In this document: positions 26,851 to 36,303 of the stretch, in pieces | Layout: the number at the start of each line of letters is the position of its first letter | Position numbering within the stretch: position 1 is the stretch's first letter | DNA from: Corynebacterium sanguinis | Lineage (GTDB): Bacteria > Actinomycetota > Actinomycetes > Mycobacteriales > Mycobacteriaceae | Reading direction: 5' to 3' | Length of the DNA stretch: 64,000 bases | NCBI RefSeq assembly: GCF_007641235.1 | Contig: NZ_CP038157.1 | Coordinates: forward strand, 1,116,001 to 1,180,000 | The notes under the pieces: model-generated | Databases searched by the model: none | What the model saw: the letters and a program-made list of their open reading frames with translations, nothing else | What the model was told of the DNA's origin: nothing | Translations under genes and position numbers: made by a program

Positions 26851-27714
26851 ATGCAGATATTGCGCGTGTTCAACAACAACGTCGTGCTCGCCCGCAGCGG
26901 TGAGCACGGCGGGGAAGTTGTTGCCACCGGCCGTGGGATCGGCTTCGGCAAGAAGCAGGGAGATGTGCTCGACCCCGCCGCGGTCACCCGCGTGTTTGTC
27001 CCCGCCGAGGGGCGCGACCCGGACCATTCGGCGCAGATGCTCGCCGGTTTGCCGGCTGAGCGCGTCGCCCAGGTTGCCGCGGCCCTCGAGGCCGTCGGTG
27101 CACCAGCGGACAGCCGCAACCGGTTGACGCTGGTCACCGCGATCTCTGATCACCTCGAGTTCGCCGCCGCCCGCGCCGCCTCGGGCGAGGAGCTCAACTA
27201 CCCGCTGCGCAGCGAGGTGCTGCACCTTTACCCGCGCGAGTACGAGATGGGTGTGGAGCTGCTTGCGGAGATCAACCGGCGCCAGCGCGCGGCGGGGGCG
27301 ACCGAACTGCCGGACTCCGAGACCACGGCCCTGGCTTTGCACCTCGTCAACGCCGGGTTCTCCACGGGGGATCTGGCCCAGACCTACCAAATGACGGGTG
27401 TGATCCAGCAGATGCTCGAGATCGTCGCGGCGGGGCTGTCGATCACGTTGAACACGGCGTCGATAAGCGTGGCTCGCTTTATCACACACGTGCGCTACCT
27501 CCTGGTCAGGCTCAGCCACGGTCGCCAACTCGACCACGGCCAATCACCGCTGACGCGCCAGCTTCTCGACGCCTACCCGCGCGAGGTCGCCTGCGCCCGC
27601 CAGGTCGCCACCGTTGTGGAACTGCGCTTCGACTGCGCACTTACCGAAGATGAAATCGCCTACCTCGGCCTGCACATTGTCAGGCTGGGAGAAACCCAAA
27701 GGATGAGCCAATGA
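26851..27714 (+). CDS. bglG: BglG/LicT-family transcriptional antiterminator
   Basis: A 287-residue protein with an N-terminal RNA-binding CAT domain (about 1-55, MQILRVFNNNVVLA and GRGIGFGKKQGD) and two PTS regulation domains, PRD1 (about 65-170) and PRD2 (about 175-280), carrying the usual regulatory His residues. In the absence of sugar EII phosphorylates and inactivates such proteins; when sugar is taken up, they bind the RAT and stop termination. The element at 24713-24788 is its obvious target. A copy of the 13-mer with a rare ATA codon lies near codon 205. Confidence 0.93.
   Translation: MQILRVFNNNVVLARSGEHGGEVVATGRGIGFGKKQGDVLDPAAVTRVFVPAEGRDPDHSAQMLAGLPAERVAQVAAALEAVGAPADSRNRLTLVTAISDHLEFAAARAASGEELNYPLRSEVLHLYPREYEMGVELLAEINRRQRAAGATELPDSETTALALHLVNAGFSTGDLAQTYQMTGVIQQMLEIVAAGLSITLNTASISVARFITHVRYLLVRLSHGRQLDHGQSPLTRQLLDAYPREVACARQVATVVELRFDCALTEDEIAYLGLHIVRLGETQRMSQ
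27457..27469 (-). repeat. 13-mer CGCTTNTCGACGC, exact copy
   Basis: Minus orientation (plus strand GCGTCGATAAGCG) inside the bglG-type gene, where it forces a rare Ile ATA codon. Confidence 0.7.
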
Positions 27715-29408
27715 CTGACCGATCAGTACTGCACGGAATCGGCGTGTCCGCCGGAACCGCTTCCGGCCCCGCCGCCGTAGTCACCCCGCCCACCGGCGTT
27801 GACGAGGCCGAGCCGCCCAGCGTCGACCCCGAAGCCGACGGCGAGCGCGTGCGCGAGGTGTTAGAGCAGGTGGCGGCGTCGCTGCGCGAGCGGGCGGGCC
27901 TTGCCAACTCCGAGACCTCAGCCGCCGTGCTCGAGGCCACCGCGGCCCTCGCCACGGACCGCGGCCTGATCAAGGGGGTAGCCAGGCAACTACAGAAGGG
28001 TTCCGGACCCACCCGGGCGATCTTCGACGCGGTCGAGGTCTACGCCGCGAAGCTGCGCAAGCTCGGCGGCTACATGGCCGAGCGCGTGACCGACCTCTAC
28101 GACATTCGTGACCGCGCCATCGCGCGCCTGCGCGGGGTGGCGGAACCGGGTGTGCCGGCGCTGAGCCGGCCGAGCGTGCTTGTCGCCCACGACCTCGCCC
28201 CCGCCGAGACCGCAACCCTAGACCCGGCGCTCGTGCGCGGCATCGTCACCGCCGGCGGGGGAGCGACCTCGCACACCGCGATCCTCGCTGCCCAGCTCGG
28301 CATCCCCGCAGCCGTGCAGGTCAAGGGAATTGACGCCCTTCTTGCGGGTGAAGGCGAGGTAGAGCTAGCCATCGACGGCGGCGTCGGTGAGGTCATCGTC
28401 GCGCCCACGCCCGACGACGTCGCCGAGCTCGAGGAGCGTTCGCGCCGCCGCGCTGCGGCGCTTGCGGGGTCTTCCGGTGAGGGTGCGACACGCGACGGGC
28501 ACCGGGTGAAATTGCTGGCGAATATCGGCACCGCCGCCGACGCGGCACAAACCGCCGCGGCGGACATCGAGGGCTCCGGATTGTTCCGTACCGAGTTTCT
28601 TTTCCTCGACCGCGAGGCCGCCCCGAGCGTCGAGGAGCAGACCGCGACGTACGCCGAGGTGTTGCGCTCTTTCGGCACCCGCCGCGTGGTCGTGCGCACC
28701 CTCGATGCCGGCGCCGACAAGCCGCTGAGCTTCGCCGACCTCGGGCCCGAGGACAACCCCGCGCTCGGCCGGCGCGGTCTGCGGCTGTCGCAGGCGCGCG
28801 AAGATCTTCTCGACGCCCAACTAAGCGCCCTGGCCGCCGCGCACAAACTCGTGCCGGAGGCGGACCTGTGGGTGATGGCACCGATGGTGACCACGGTGGA
28901 GGAAACGCAGTGGTTCGCCGAGAAGACCCGGGCTCACGGACTGCCCCGCGTGGGCGTGATGGTGGAAACCCCGGCGGCCGCTGTGCGCGCCAAACACCTG
29001 CTCGCGCTGGTGGATTTCGCCTCCATCGGCACCAACGACCTTTCGCAGTACACCATGGCCGCCGACCGCATGGAAGGTGAGCTCGCGCACCTGTTGAATC
29101 CGTGGCAACCGGCCGTCTTGTCCATGGTGCGCGCAACGTGCCGCGGTGGGGAAGCCACCGGCAAGCCCGTCGGGGTGTGCGGTGAGGCGGGCGGTGACCC
29201 GCTGCTCGCCCTCGTGTTGGTTGGCCTCGGCGTAACCTCGCTGTCGATGGCCCCGTCGCGGGTGGGCGCGGTGCGCGCCGCGTTGCGCAGCCACGACATC
29301 GACACCTGCCGCCAGATGGCGAACTTCGCCGAGGACGCTCCGACCGCGGCCGATGCGCGCGCTGCCGTGCTCGCTCTGGCTGACCCGGTGTTGCGCGACC
29401 TGCTCTAG
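27711..29408 (+). CDS. ptsI: PTS Enzyme I (phosphoenolpyruvate-protein phosphotransferase)
   Basis: A 565-residue EI that takes phosphate from PEP and passes it to HPr. The phospho-His lies in GGATSHTAILA near residue 187, and the PEP site has the family motifs FRTEFLF (near 286), GTNDLSQY (near 442) and a final GEAGGDPL (near 488). The ATGA overlap with the antiterminator gene shows cotranscription. No HPr gene is in the window. Coupling of general EI to one sugar operon is unusual. Confidence 0.95.
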   Translation: MTDRSVLHGIGVSAGTASGPAAVVTPPTGVDEAEPPSVDPEADGERVREVLEQVAASLRERAGLANSETSAAVLEATAALATDRGLIKGVARQLQKGSGPTRAIFDAVEVYAAKLRKLGGYMAERVTDLYDIRDRAIARLRGVAEPGVPALSRPSVLVAHDLAPAETATLDPALVRGIVTAGGGATSHTAILAAQLGIPAAVQVKGIDALLAGEGEVELAIDGGVGEVIVAPTPDDVAELEERSRRRAAALAGSSGEGATRDGHRVKLLANIGTAADAAQTAAADIEGSGLFRTEFLFLDREAAPSVEEQTATYAEVLRSFGTRRVVVRTLDAGADKPLSFADLGPEDNPALGRRGLRLSQAREDLLDAQLSALAAAHKLVPEADLWVMAPMVTTVEETQWFAEKTRAHGLPRVGVMVETPAAAVRAKHLLALVDFASIGTNDLSQYTMAADRMEGELAHLLNPWQPAVLSMVRATCRGGEATGKPVGVCGEAGGDPLLALVLVGLGVTSLSMAPSRVGAVRAALRSHDIDTCRQMANFAEDAPTAADARAAVLALADPVLRDLL

Positions 29409-29415
29409 CGGTGAC

Positions 29416-29448
29416 CAGCCCATGTTCGCTACTGGCGAACATGGGCTG
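29416..29448. promoter_or_regulatory. Perfect 14-bp inverted repeat: ClgR-like operator upstream of clpC
   Basis: CAGCCCATGTTCGC and GCGAACATGGGCTG flank TACTG. Positions 29423-29440 match the published C. glutamicum ClgR consensus WNNWCGCYNANRGCGWWS except at one central base. It lies 8 bp after the ptsI stop and could also act as a hairpin there, but no T-run follows. Confidence 0.65.
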
Positions 29449-29495
29449 TGACATGCCCTTTTCCTCCTTTTGTACGAAAGCACTCCAGAAAGTTG

Positions 29496-29520
29496 GGAAA
29501 GGTTGTCGCGCCCGCGCGTT
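29496..29520 (+). promoter_or_regulatory. SigH/SigE-type promoter of clpC
   Basis: GGAA (29496-29499), an 18-bp gap, then GTT (29518-29520): the ECF SigH consensus of corynebacteria and mycobacteria. Heat and oxidative stress control of clpC is known in C. glutamicum. Confidence 0.65.
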
Positions 29521-29568
29521 ATGGTGGAGGACAACTATTTTTACATAACTTTCTTAAGGGGTTGCCTG

Positions 29569-32307
29569 ATGTTCGAGCGGTTTACCGACCGAGCCCGCCG
29601 CGTTATCGTCCTGGCGCAGGAGGAAGCGCGCGCGCTGAACCACAATTACATGGGCACGGAGCACATCCTGCTCGGCCTGATCAAGGAGGGCGAGGGTGTC
29701 GCGGCCAAGGCGCTGGAGTCCATGGGCATCAACCTCGAGGACGTGCGCCGCGAGGTTGAGGAGCTCATCGGCCACGGCACCCAGCCCGTGACCGGTTACA
29801 TTCCGTTTACGCCGCGCGCCAAGAAGGTGCTTGAGCTGTCCCTGCGCGAAGGTCTGCAGATGGGGCACAAGTACATCGGCACCGAGTTCCTCCTGCTCGG
29901 CCTCATCCGCGAGGGCGAGGGCGTTGCCGCGCAGGTGCTGATCAAGCTGGGCGCCGACCTGCCGCGTGTGCGCCAGCAAGTTATCCAGCTGCTCTCCGGC
30001 TACGAAGGCGGCGAGGGCCAGGGCGAGGGCGGCGAGCAGGGGGGTCTCGCCGGTGCGGGCTCCGGCCCCGCAGCTTTCGGCGGTGGCGGCGGTTCCCGTG
30101 GCGGGCAGCAGGGTGAGCGTTCGAACTCGCTGGTGCTCGATCAGTTCGGCCGCAACCTCACCGCGGCCGCGCGTGAGGGCAAGCTTGACCCGGTGGTCGG
30201 CCGCGACAAGGAGATCGAGCGCATCATGCAGGTGCTCTCGCGCCGCACGAAGAACAACCCTGTACTCATCGGCGAGCCCGGTGTGGGCAAGACCGCCGTG
30301 GTGGAGGGCCTCGCACTCGACATCGCCAACGGAAAGGTCCCCGAGACACTGAAGGACAAGCAGGTGTACTCGCTCGACCTGGGCTCCCTGGTGGCGGGTT
30401 CGCGTTACCGCGGCGATTTCGAAGAGCGCCTGAAGAAGGTGCTCAAGGAGATCAACCAGCGCGGCGACATCATCTTGTTCATCGACGAGATCCACACCCT
30501 CGTCGGCGCGGGTGCCGCCGAAGGCGCGATCGACGCGGCCAGCCTGCTGAAGCCGAAACTGGCTCGCGGCGAGCTCCAGACCATCGGCGCGACCACTTTG
30601 GACGAGTACCGTAAGCACATCGAGAAGGACGCAGCGCTCGAGCGCCGCTTCCAGCCCGTCCAGGTAGACGAACCTTCCGTCGAAGACACCGTGACCATTC
30701 TCAAGGGTCTGCGCGACCGCTACGAGGCGCACCACCGCGTTTCCTACACCGACGACGCGCTCGTCGCCGCTGCGAACCTGTCGGACCGCTACATCAACGA
30801 CCGCTTCCTGCCGGATAAGGCCGTTGACCTGCTCGACGAGGCCGGCGCCCGCATGCGCATCAAGCGCATGACCGCGCCGGAGGGGCTGCGCGAGGTCGAC
30901 GAGCGTATCGCCGAGGTGCGCAAGGAAAAGGAAGCCGCGATCGACGCCCAGGACTTCGAAAAGGCCGCCGGCCTGCGCGATACCGAGCGCAAGCTCGGCG
31001 AGGAGCGCCGGGAGAAGGAAAAACAGTGGCGCTCCGGGGACCTCGAGGAGATCGCCGAGGTCGGCGAGGAGCAGATTGCCGACGTCCTGGCGAACTGGAC
31101 CGGAATCCCCGTGTTCAAGCTCACCGAGTCCGAGTCCTCGCGCCTGCTCAACATGGAAGATGAGCTGCACAAGCGCATCATCGGCCAGGACGAGGCCGTT
31201 CGCGCCGTCTCGCGCTCCATCCGTCGTACCCGCGCGGGTCTGAAGGACCCGAAGCGCCCGTCTGGCTCGTTCATCTTTGCCGGCCCGTCCGGTGTGGGTA
31301 AGACCGAGCTGTCCAAGGCGCTCGCCGAGTTCCTCTTCGGCGACGACGATTCGCTGATCCAGGTCGATATGGGCGAGTTCCACGACCGCTTCACCGCCTC
31401 GCGCCTGTTCGGTGCTCCTCCCGGATACGTCGGCTACGAAGAGGGTGGCCAGCTCACCGAGAAGGTCCGCCGCAAGCCGTTTAGCGTCGTGCTTTTCGAC
31501 GAGATCGAAAAAGCGCACAAGGAGATCTACAACACCTTGCTGCAGGTGCTCGAAGAAGGCCACGTCACCGACGGCCAGGGCCGTCTCGTGGACTTCAAGA
31601 ACACCGTGCTGATCTTCACCTCGAACCTGGGCACGAGCGACATCTCCAAGGCTGTCGGCCTCGGGTTCAGCGGCAGCACTGCCACGGATTCGGAGGCGCA
31701 GTACGACCGGATGAAGAACAAGGTCCACGACGAGCTGAAGAAGCACTTCCGCCCCGAGTTCCTCAACCGTATCGACGAGGTCGTTGTCTTCCGCCAGCTG
31801 TCCCAAGACGAGATCGTCCAGATGGTCGAGCTAATGATCGCCCGCGTGGACAAGAACCTCGCCGCCCAGGACATGGGCATCGAGGTCACCGACAAGGCGA
31901 AGGACCTGTTGGCCCTGCGCGGTTTCGATCCCGTGCTCGGTGCGCGCCCGCTGCGCCGCACCATCCAGCGCGAGATCGAGGACATCTTGTCGGAGAAGAT
32001 CCTCTACGGCGAGATCGGCGCCGGAGAAATCATCACCGTCGACGTCGAAAACTGGGACGGCGACGTCGAAGCCGCCAAGCGCGAGCGCGGCAAGGTTGCG
32101 GAAGAGGCTACCTTCACTTTCACCCCGCGGCCGAAGCCACTGCCAGCCGAAACCTTCGATGTGGAGCTCGAAGACGAGGTCCGCGACATCTCCCCGACAG
32201 ACGGCGAGGCCGATGCTCTAGTGCCGGATGTCCCGCCGGAGACGGAGGGATCGGAGGATGACGGCGGCGCGACCCCGCCGCCGGCTGGGGCTGGTCAGCC
32301 GCTCTAG
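29569..32307 (+). CDS. clpC: ATP-dependent Clp protease ATP-binding subunit ClpC
   Basis: A 912-residue HSP100 unfoldase that feeds ClpP. It has an N-domain with two repeats (about 1-145), a Gly-rich linker (about 150-185), AAA module 1 with Walker A GEPGVGKT (near 236), a coiled-coil M-domain with the UVR-type stretch (about 445-480), and AAA module 2 with Walker A GPSGVGKT (near 572). The start [12 protein letters not shown] at 29569 follows AAGGGG; the frame is open upstream to 29470, but that would cross the promoter. The stop overlaps the convergent lipase stop in CTAG. Confidence 0.97.
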   Translation: MFERFTDRARRVIVLAQEEARALNHNYMGTEHILLGLIKEGEGVAAKALESMGINLEDVRREVEELIGHGTQPVTGYIPFTPRAKKVLELSLREGLQMGHKYIGTEFLLLGLIREGEGVAAQVLIKLGADLPRVRQQVIQLLSGYEGGEGQGEGGEQGGLAGAGSGPAAFGGGGGSRGGQQGERSNSLVLDQFGRNLTAAAREGKLDPVVGRDKEIERIMQVLSRRTKNNPVLIGEPGVGKTAVVEGLALDIANGKVPETLKDKQVYSLDLGSLVAGSRYRGDFEERLKKVLKEINQRGDIILFIDEIHTLVGAGAAEGAIDAASLLKPKLARGELQTIGATTLDEYRKHIEKDAALERRFQPVQVDEPSVEDTVTILKGLRDRYEAHHRVSYTDDALVAAANLSDRYINDRFLPDKAVDLLDEAGARMRIKRMTAPEGLREVDERIAEVRKEKEAAIDAQDFEKAAGLRDTERKLGEERREKEKQWRSGDLEEIAEVGEEQIADVLANWTGIPVFKLTESESSRLLNMEDELHKRIIGQDEAVRAVSRSIRRTRAGLKDPKRPSGSFIFAGPSGVGKTELSKALAEFLFGDDDSLIQVDMGEFHDRFTASRLFGAPPGYVGYEEGGQLTEKVRRKPFSVVLFDEIEKAHKEIYNTLLQVLEEGHVTDGQGRLVDFKNTVLIFTSNLGTSDISKAVGLGFSGSTATDSEAQYDRMKNKVHDELKKHFRPEFLNRIDEVVVFRQLSQDEIVQMVELMIARVDKNLAAQDMGIEVTDKAKDLLALRGFDPVLGARPLRRTIQREIEDILSEKILYGEIGAGEIITVDVENWDGDVEAAKRERGKVAEEATFTFTPRPKPLPAETFDVELEDEVRDISPTDGEADALVPDVPPETEGSEDDGGATPPPAGAGQPL

Positions 32308-33659
32308 AAGGTCCCGCAGTTCGAGCCGGCGGGGACCCCGTTGAAACGGTCCATAATCCACCTAAACGAGGTGGGGGACTGTGTGATGATGCCCGCGGCG
32401 TGGTTGACACCGAATTTGGTGCCCGGGGTCAGCGGCGGGATGTTCTCGTTGAACATTGTGGTGGTGACCCCCAGCGCGCAGTAATCGCGGGCGAGCTGGA
32501 CCACCTGCGGGGTGGGGACGAGGTCGTCGTTGCCGCCGGTGGACACCATGATCGGGGACGTCGGGGCCGTCTCGCCGAGCTTCTGGTCCACGAAGAGCTG
32601 CTTGATGTGCGGCAGCGAGTTCACGATTTCGTAGAGGGACTCGCCCGTGGAGGTCAGGTCGCTCGTGCTCGTGAAATGGCGGGTCAGAGCGTCGTCAACC
32701 ATGCAGGAACCCTTGGTGCCGTTGAGAAACTCCCAGCCACGGTCGTTGAGTTTGGCGTCCAGGACCGCGCCGAGCTCGGGGTAGCGCGCCAGGTAGCCGT
32801 TGGCGGCGTAGCCGAGCACCGAGGTGATGGTCGAGGTATCGACACCCTTGACCACCTCCATCAGGTCGGCCGGGGGCGCGCCGGCGAAGGTGCCCTTGAC
32901 ATTGAGTTCCGGGGCGTAGGTCGGCTGCAGTTCGGCGGCAGCGGCGGACGCGCCGCCTCCCTGGGAGTACCCGTAGAAGGCGACCGGGGAGCCGGCGGGG
33001 ACCACCGCGCGGGCGGCGTCGAGCATGGCGTGGCCCTCTTCGTCGTGGAGCACGTAGGTGTGTGCGCCGGGGGTGCCCAGGCCGATGTAGTCGACCACGA
33101 CGACGCGCATTCCGGCCAGTGCCGCGGCTTCGTAGAAGACAAGCTCGTAGTTGACGCCGAGCGCCGGCTGGGCTGCATCCAGTTGGGCGGTCAGCCACGG
33201 CCCGCGCGAAGGTGCGCACATGTCGCCTGCGCCGCGGGTGCCGGGGGCGAAGATCACCGTCGGGGTGGGGCCGTTGCCCTGCCACGGGTTGGCGGGTTCG
33301 ATGACGAAGCCGGAGGTGGCCACGGGATCCCCGTGGACCGTGGTTGAGGTGTAGAGGATTTTTTCGGCGTAGCCGGGGAAATCGGGGCCGAGGATGTTGA
33401 GCAGGTGCGGGGCGGGCTGGGTGCGAAGCAGGGTGCCCGGGGTGCCGAGGTTGTCCACGGGGTCGTCGTAGAAGGGGTCGTAGCCGTGGATAAAGGAGTC
33501 GGCCGGGGTCGTGGCGGCGTGGTGGACGCCGTCGGCAAGCTTCTGGGCTTCCCCGGAGCTTTGGGCATTAGCGGTGGTGATCGACGCGGTTACAGACGCG
33601 GTGGTCAGCGCGAGCGCAGCGCATGTTGTGGCAGCAGTTAGCTTGAGCAAATGTTTCAT
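32304..33659 (-). CDS. Secreted lipase, LIP family
   Basis: A 451-residue secreted serine esterase. Signal peptide of about 32 residues (cut after ANA), nucleophile elbow GYSQGG near residue 230, a later acidic residue in GGNDDLVPT (near 370) and His in NHAAG (near 420) complete a likely triad. The family includes triacylglycerol lipases of actinobacteria and fungi. Four Cys suggest disulfide bonds. A TAGGGT -10 lies 8 nt before the ATG. It converges on clpC and shares CTAG with its stop. Confidence 0.9.
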   Translation of the reverse strand: MKHLLKLTAATTCAALALTTASVTASITTANAQSSGEAQKLADGVHHAATTPADSFIHGYDPFYDDPVDNLGTPGTLLRTQPAPHLLNILGPDFPGYAEKILYTSTTVHGDPVATSGFVIEPANPWQGNGPTPTVIFAPGTRGAGDMCAPSRGPWLTAQLDAAQPALGVNYELVFYEAAALAGMRVVVVDYIGLGTPGAHTYVLHDEEGHAMLDAARAVVPAGSPVAFYGYSQGGGASAAAAELQPTYAPELNVKGTFAGAPPADLMEVVKGVDTSTITSVLGYAANGYLARYPELGAVLDAKLNDRGWEFLNGTKGSCMVDDALTRHFTSTSDLTSTGESLYEIVNSLPHIKQLFVDQKLGETAPTSPIMVSTGGNDDLVPTPQVVQLARDYCALGVTTTMFNENIPPLTPGTKFGVNHAAGIITQSPTSFRWIMDRFNGVPAGSNCGTF

Positions 33660-33667
33660 GTGTGGAA

Positions 33668-33673
33668 ACCCTA
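33668..33673 (-). promoter_or_regulatory. -10 box TAGGGT, lipase gene
   Basis: TAGGGT ends 8 nt before the lipase ATG; near-leaderless. Confidence 0.5.
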
Positions 33674-33749
33674 CTAATTTTCCAATGCAAAAACTAAATA
33701 ATAGCGATGAAAAGTATTGGGCACACCCAATTTTAGGGTGGGTTAACGC

Positions 33750-34562
33750 CTAGGCCAGCGCGACGAGGCTCGCCGCCATCAGCGCCATGCCCGCAATCAC
33801 CCCGTAAACCGAGTGGTGGTGCTCGCCCGTGGCGATAGCGCTGGGCAGGAGCTTGTCAAAGCTGATGAACACCATGATGCCCGCCACCGCGGCGAACGTG
33901 AGCCCCAAGGTTGCCGGGCCCATAAACGGCATGAGCAGCGCGAAACCGACGAGCGCGCCAACCGGCTCGGCGAGGCCGGACAGAGTCGCCCACCCGGCGG
34001 CAGTCCACTTCTTACCCGTCGCTTCACGCAGCGGCACCGCCACGGCAATGCCCTCCGGGATGTTGTGCACCGCGATCGCGAACGCAATCGGCAGGGCAAT
34101 CTTCGGGTCGCCCAGCGCGGTGACAAAGGTGGCAAAACCCTCGGGGAAGTTGTGGATCGCGATCGCAAAACCGGTGAGCAGGCCCGCGCGCTTCATCGCC
34201 GAGCGCGCCTGGTAGCGCCCGCCCTCATCCTGGAACTCGTGCGGGTTAATGGATTCAGGCACGAGCCGGTCGATCACAGCGATCACGGCCACGCCGGCGA
34301 AAAACGCCAACACACCATAGAGGCCGGCGCGGTGGCCATAAACCTCGGTGAGATCGTCGATGCCACCCGGAAGAAGCTCGACTAGTGATATGTATACCAT
34401 CACGCCGGCGGACAGCCCCAGCGAGCCAGCGAGGAACCGATTCGACGGGCTCGATTTCAACGCAACGAGCAGTCCGCCGAATCCGGTGGACGCGCCGGCC
34501 AGAAGCGTGATGGCGAAGGCAACGGCCACCGCCTGAGAATCAAAGGTAAGTGCGTGGTCCAC
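33750..34562 (-). CDS. zupT: ZIP-family metal transporter (ZupT-like)
   Basis: A 270-residue protein with eight transmembrane helices for uptake of Zn2+ and other divalent metals. The metal-site helices IHNFPEG (near 138) and VHNIPEG (near 166) are intact; the His-rich loop is short. GTG 34562 is chosen because TAAACT stands 8 nt upstream. No Zur-like box was seen here. It is divergent from the DUF4236 gene. Confidence 0.9.
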   Translation of the reverse strand: MDHALTFDSQAVAVAFAITLLAGASTGFGGLLVALKSSPSNRFLAGSLGLSAGVMVYISLVELLPGGIDDLTEVYGHRAGLYGVLAFFAGVAVIAVIDRLVPESINPHEFQDEGGRYQARSAMKRAGLLTGFAIAIHNFPEGFATFVTALGDPKIALPIAFAIAVHNIPEGIAVAVPLREATGKKWTAAGWATLSGLAEPVGALVGFALLMPFMGPATLGLTFAAVAGIMVFISFDKLLPSAIATGEHHHSVYGVIAGMALMAASLVALA

Positions 34563-34570
34563 GCTAACGC

Positions 34571-34576
34571 AGTTTA
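34571..34576 (-). promoter_or_regulatory. -10 box TAAACT, zupT
   Basis: Ends 8 nt before the GTG; forms a compact divergent pair with TAAGAT at 34590-34595. Confidence 0.5.
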
Positions 34577-34589
34577 GAGCGGGTGCCGA

Positions 34590-34595
34590 TAAGAT
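34590..34595 (+). promoter_or_regulatory. -10 box TAAGAT, DUF4236 gene
   Basis: Ends 6 nt before the ATG at 34602; leaderless. Confidence 0.6.
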
Positions 34596-34601
34596 TGCGC
34601 C

Positions 34602-34772
34602 ATGGGTCTCTACTACCGAAAGAAGAAAAAGCTCGGCCGCAACTCCTGGCTGAACCTGTCCAAGTCCGGCGGGTCAGTGTCCAAGAAGGTCGGCCCGATC
34701 ACCGTCAACTCCCGCGGCGGGCTGTGGGTGAATCTTCCCGGCGGGCTGAACTTCCGCGGCAAGTGGAAATAG
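34602..34772 (+). CDS. DUF4236 small basic protein
   Basis: A 56-residue, strongly basic protein starting MGLYYRKKKKLG, with LNLSKSGGSVSKKVG in the middle. That pattern, a basic start followed by NLSKSG-S-S, is DUF4236, often found as a short stand-alone protein or at the start of longer ones. Function unknown. Its leaderless promoter supports expression. It ends 14 bp from the convergent mutY stop. Confidence 0.82.
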   Translation: MGLYYRKKKKLGRNSWLNLSKSGGSVSKKVGPITVNSRGGLWVNLPGGLNFRGKWK

Positions 34773-34785
34773 AGCCGGCGCGCCT

Positions 34786-35643
34786 TTAACTGGGCAGCCG
34801 GAATGTGCCGTCGGCGTTCTGGGTCGCCAGGCCGTCGTCAAGCAGCGAAAACAGCGCGCGGGAGAGCTGCGCCGCGTCCGGCCACACGACGTCGATACGC
34901 TCCTGCGCAACGGGCCCGGGCGCCTCGCGCAGCACCTTCATGATTTTGCCGCGCACCTGGCGGTCTGTGCCGGCGAACTTTTGCACTTTCCTGCGCTTGA
35001 GCTCCGCCTCGCTCGGCGCGGGCTTGCCGGCGGCGACCCACGCGCACTGCCTTTCCAAGGGACAAGATCCGCACTCCGGGTTCGTCGCGGTGCACACAAG
35101 TGCGCCGAGCTCCATCAGCCCGGCGGAGAACACCGGCCCGTCCTGCGCCGGCAGTAGCGCCGCGACATCGGCGATCTCGCCCGCGCGGGGTTGCGCGAGA
35201 AACCTGCCTTCGACGGCGCGCGCGTAGACGCGGCGCACGTTCGTGTCCACCACCGCGACGTTGGCGCCATAGGCGAAGCAGGCCACCGCCCGGGCGGTGT
35301 ACGCGCCAATTCCCGGCAGGCTCAGAAGCGTATCGACGTCGCGCGGCACCTCTCCGCCGTGATCCGCGACGATCGTGCGCGCGCAATCGAGAAGCCTCAG
35401 CGCGCGGCGCGGGTACCCCAGCGAACCCCAGGCGCGCAGCACTTCGTCGCCGCTGGCGGCAGCGAAGTCGGCAAGGGTGGGCCAGCGCCTGATCCACTCC
35501 TGCCAGATCGGGGCGACGCGCGCGACCGGGGTTTGGTGGCTCATCACCTCGCTGAGAAGCACTCCCCACGCGCTCGTTCCGGCGCGGCGCCACGGCAGGT
35601 CGCGGGCGTTGGCGCGAAAATAGTCGATAACTTTCGTCTGCAT
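34786..35643 (-). CDS. mutY: A/G-specific adenine DNA glycosylase
   Basis: Removes A opposite 8-oxoG. A 285-residue enzyme with helix-hairpin-helix LPGIGAYTARAV (near 108), catalytic Asp in VVDTNVRRV (near 134) and four Cys of the iron-sulfur cluster (CTATNPECGSCPLERQC region, near 184-200). It lacks the full C-terminal MutT-like domain that reads 8-oxoG, as in many short actinobacterial forms. Start ATG 35643 begins MQTKVIDYFRANARDLPWR; the frame is open further up but overlaps the divergent carbonic anhydrase gene. Confidence 0.93.
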   Translation of the reverse strand: MQTKVIDYFRANARDLPWRRAGTSAWGVLLSEVMSHQTPVARVAPIWQEWIRRWPTLADFAAASGDEVLRAWGSLGYPRRALRLLDCARTIVADHGGEVPRDVDTLLSLPGIGAYTARAVACFAYGANVAVVDTNVRRVYARAVEGRFLAQPRAGEIADVAALLPAQDGPVFSAGLMELGALVCTATNPECGSCPLERQCAWVAAGKPAPSEAELKRRKVQKFAGTDRQVRGKIMKVLREAPGPVAQERIDVVWPDAAQLSRALFSLLDDGLATQNADGTFRLPS

Positions 35644-35671
35644 GTCCACAATGAGTGCCACAATAGTGGGC

Positions 35672-36292
35672 ATGACCGAGCCCACTACAGCCACTCCCGC
35701 CGACGTCTGGGAGCACATGCTCGCCGGTAACGACCGGTTTGCCACCGACAACGTCGAGCACCCCAACAGCACCGTCGAGCGCCGCCTCGAGCTGCGCGAA
35801 GGCCAGGCCCCCGTCGCCGCCGTGCTGGCCTGCTCCGACTCGCGCGTGCCCGTCGAGCTGCTTTTCGACGCCGGCCTCGGCGACATGTTTGTCATCCGCA
35901 CCGCAGGTGGCTGCGTGGATGCCGCCGTGTCGGGCTCCGTCGACTTCGCGGTCACCAGCCTCGGCGTGAAGCTGGTGATCGTGCTCACCCACGAGGCCTG
36001 CGGCGCGATCGGCGCGGCGCTGACCGCCGTGGAAAACGCCGAGATCCCCCTTGGCTTGCAGCGCGTGTTCGTGGAAAAGATCGCGCCGTCGGTGATCTGG
36101 TCGAAGGGCCATGGCAAAACCGGCCGCAACGACATTGAGCGCGAGCACGCCCGGATTACGGCGCAGCACCTCGTCGATCGCATCCCCGCGCTTCAGGACG
36201 GCACGGCCGACGGATCGATCGGGGTTGTCGCGGCGCGATACAGCCTGGCGGATGGCCGCGTCGAGACCGTCGCCACGCATTTCGCGCGCTAA
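35672..36292 (+). CDS. Beta-class carbonic anhydrase
   Basis: Interconverts CO2 and bicarbonate. A 206-residue enzyme with the zinc ligands and dyad in ACSDSRVP (Cys and Asp, near 53) and HEACGAIG (His and Cys, near 108). Start ATG 35672 gives the usual length; an in-frame ATG at 35642 overlaps mutY. Its TAA stop forms the first half of the next gene's -10 box. Confidence 0.94.
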   Translation: MTEPTTATPADVWEHMLAGNDRFATDNVEHPNSTVERRLELREGQAPVAAVLACSDSRVPVELLFDAGLGDMFVIRTAGGCVDAAVSGSVDFAVTSLGVKLVIVLTHEACGAIGAALTAVENAEIPLGLQRVFVEKIAPSVIWSKGHGKTGRNDIEREHARITAQHLVDRIPALQDGTADGSIGVVAARYSLADGRVETVATHFAR

Positions 36293-36295
36293 AGT
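36290..36295 (+). promoter_or_regulatory. -10 box TAAAGT, overlapping a stop codon
   Basis: Its TAA is the stop codon of the carbonic anhydrase gene. It ends 8 nt before the GTG at 36304. Confidence 0.5.
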
Positions 36296-36303
36296 TCTCA
36301 ATT

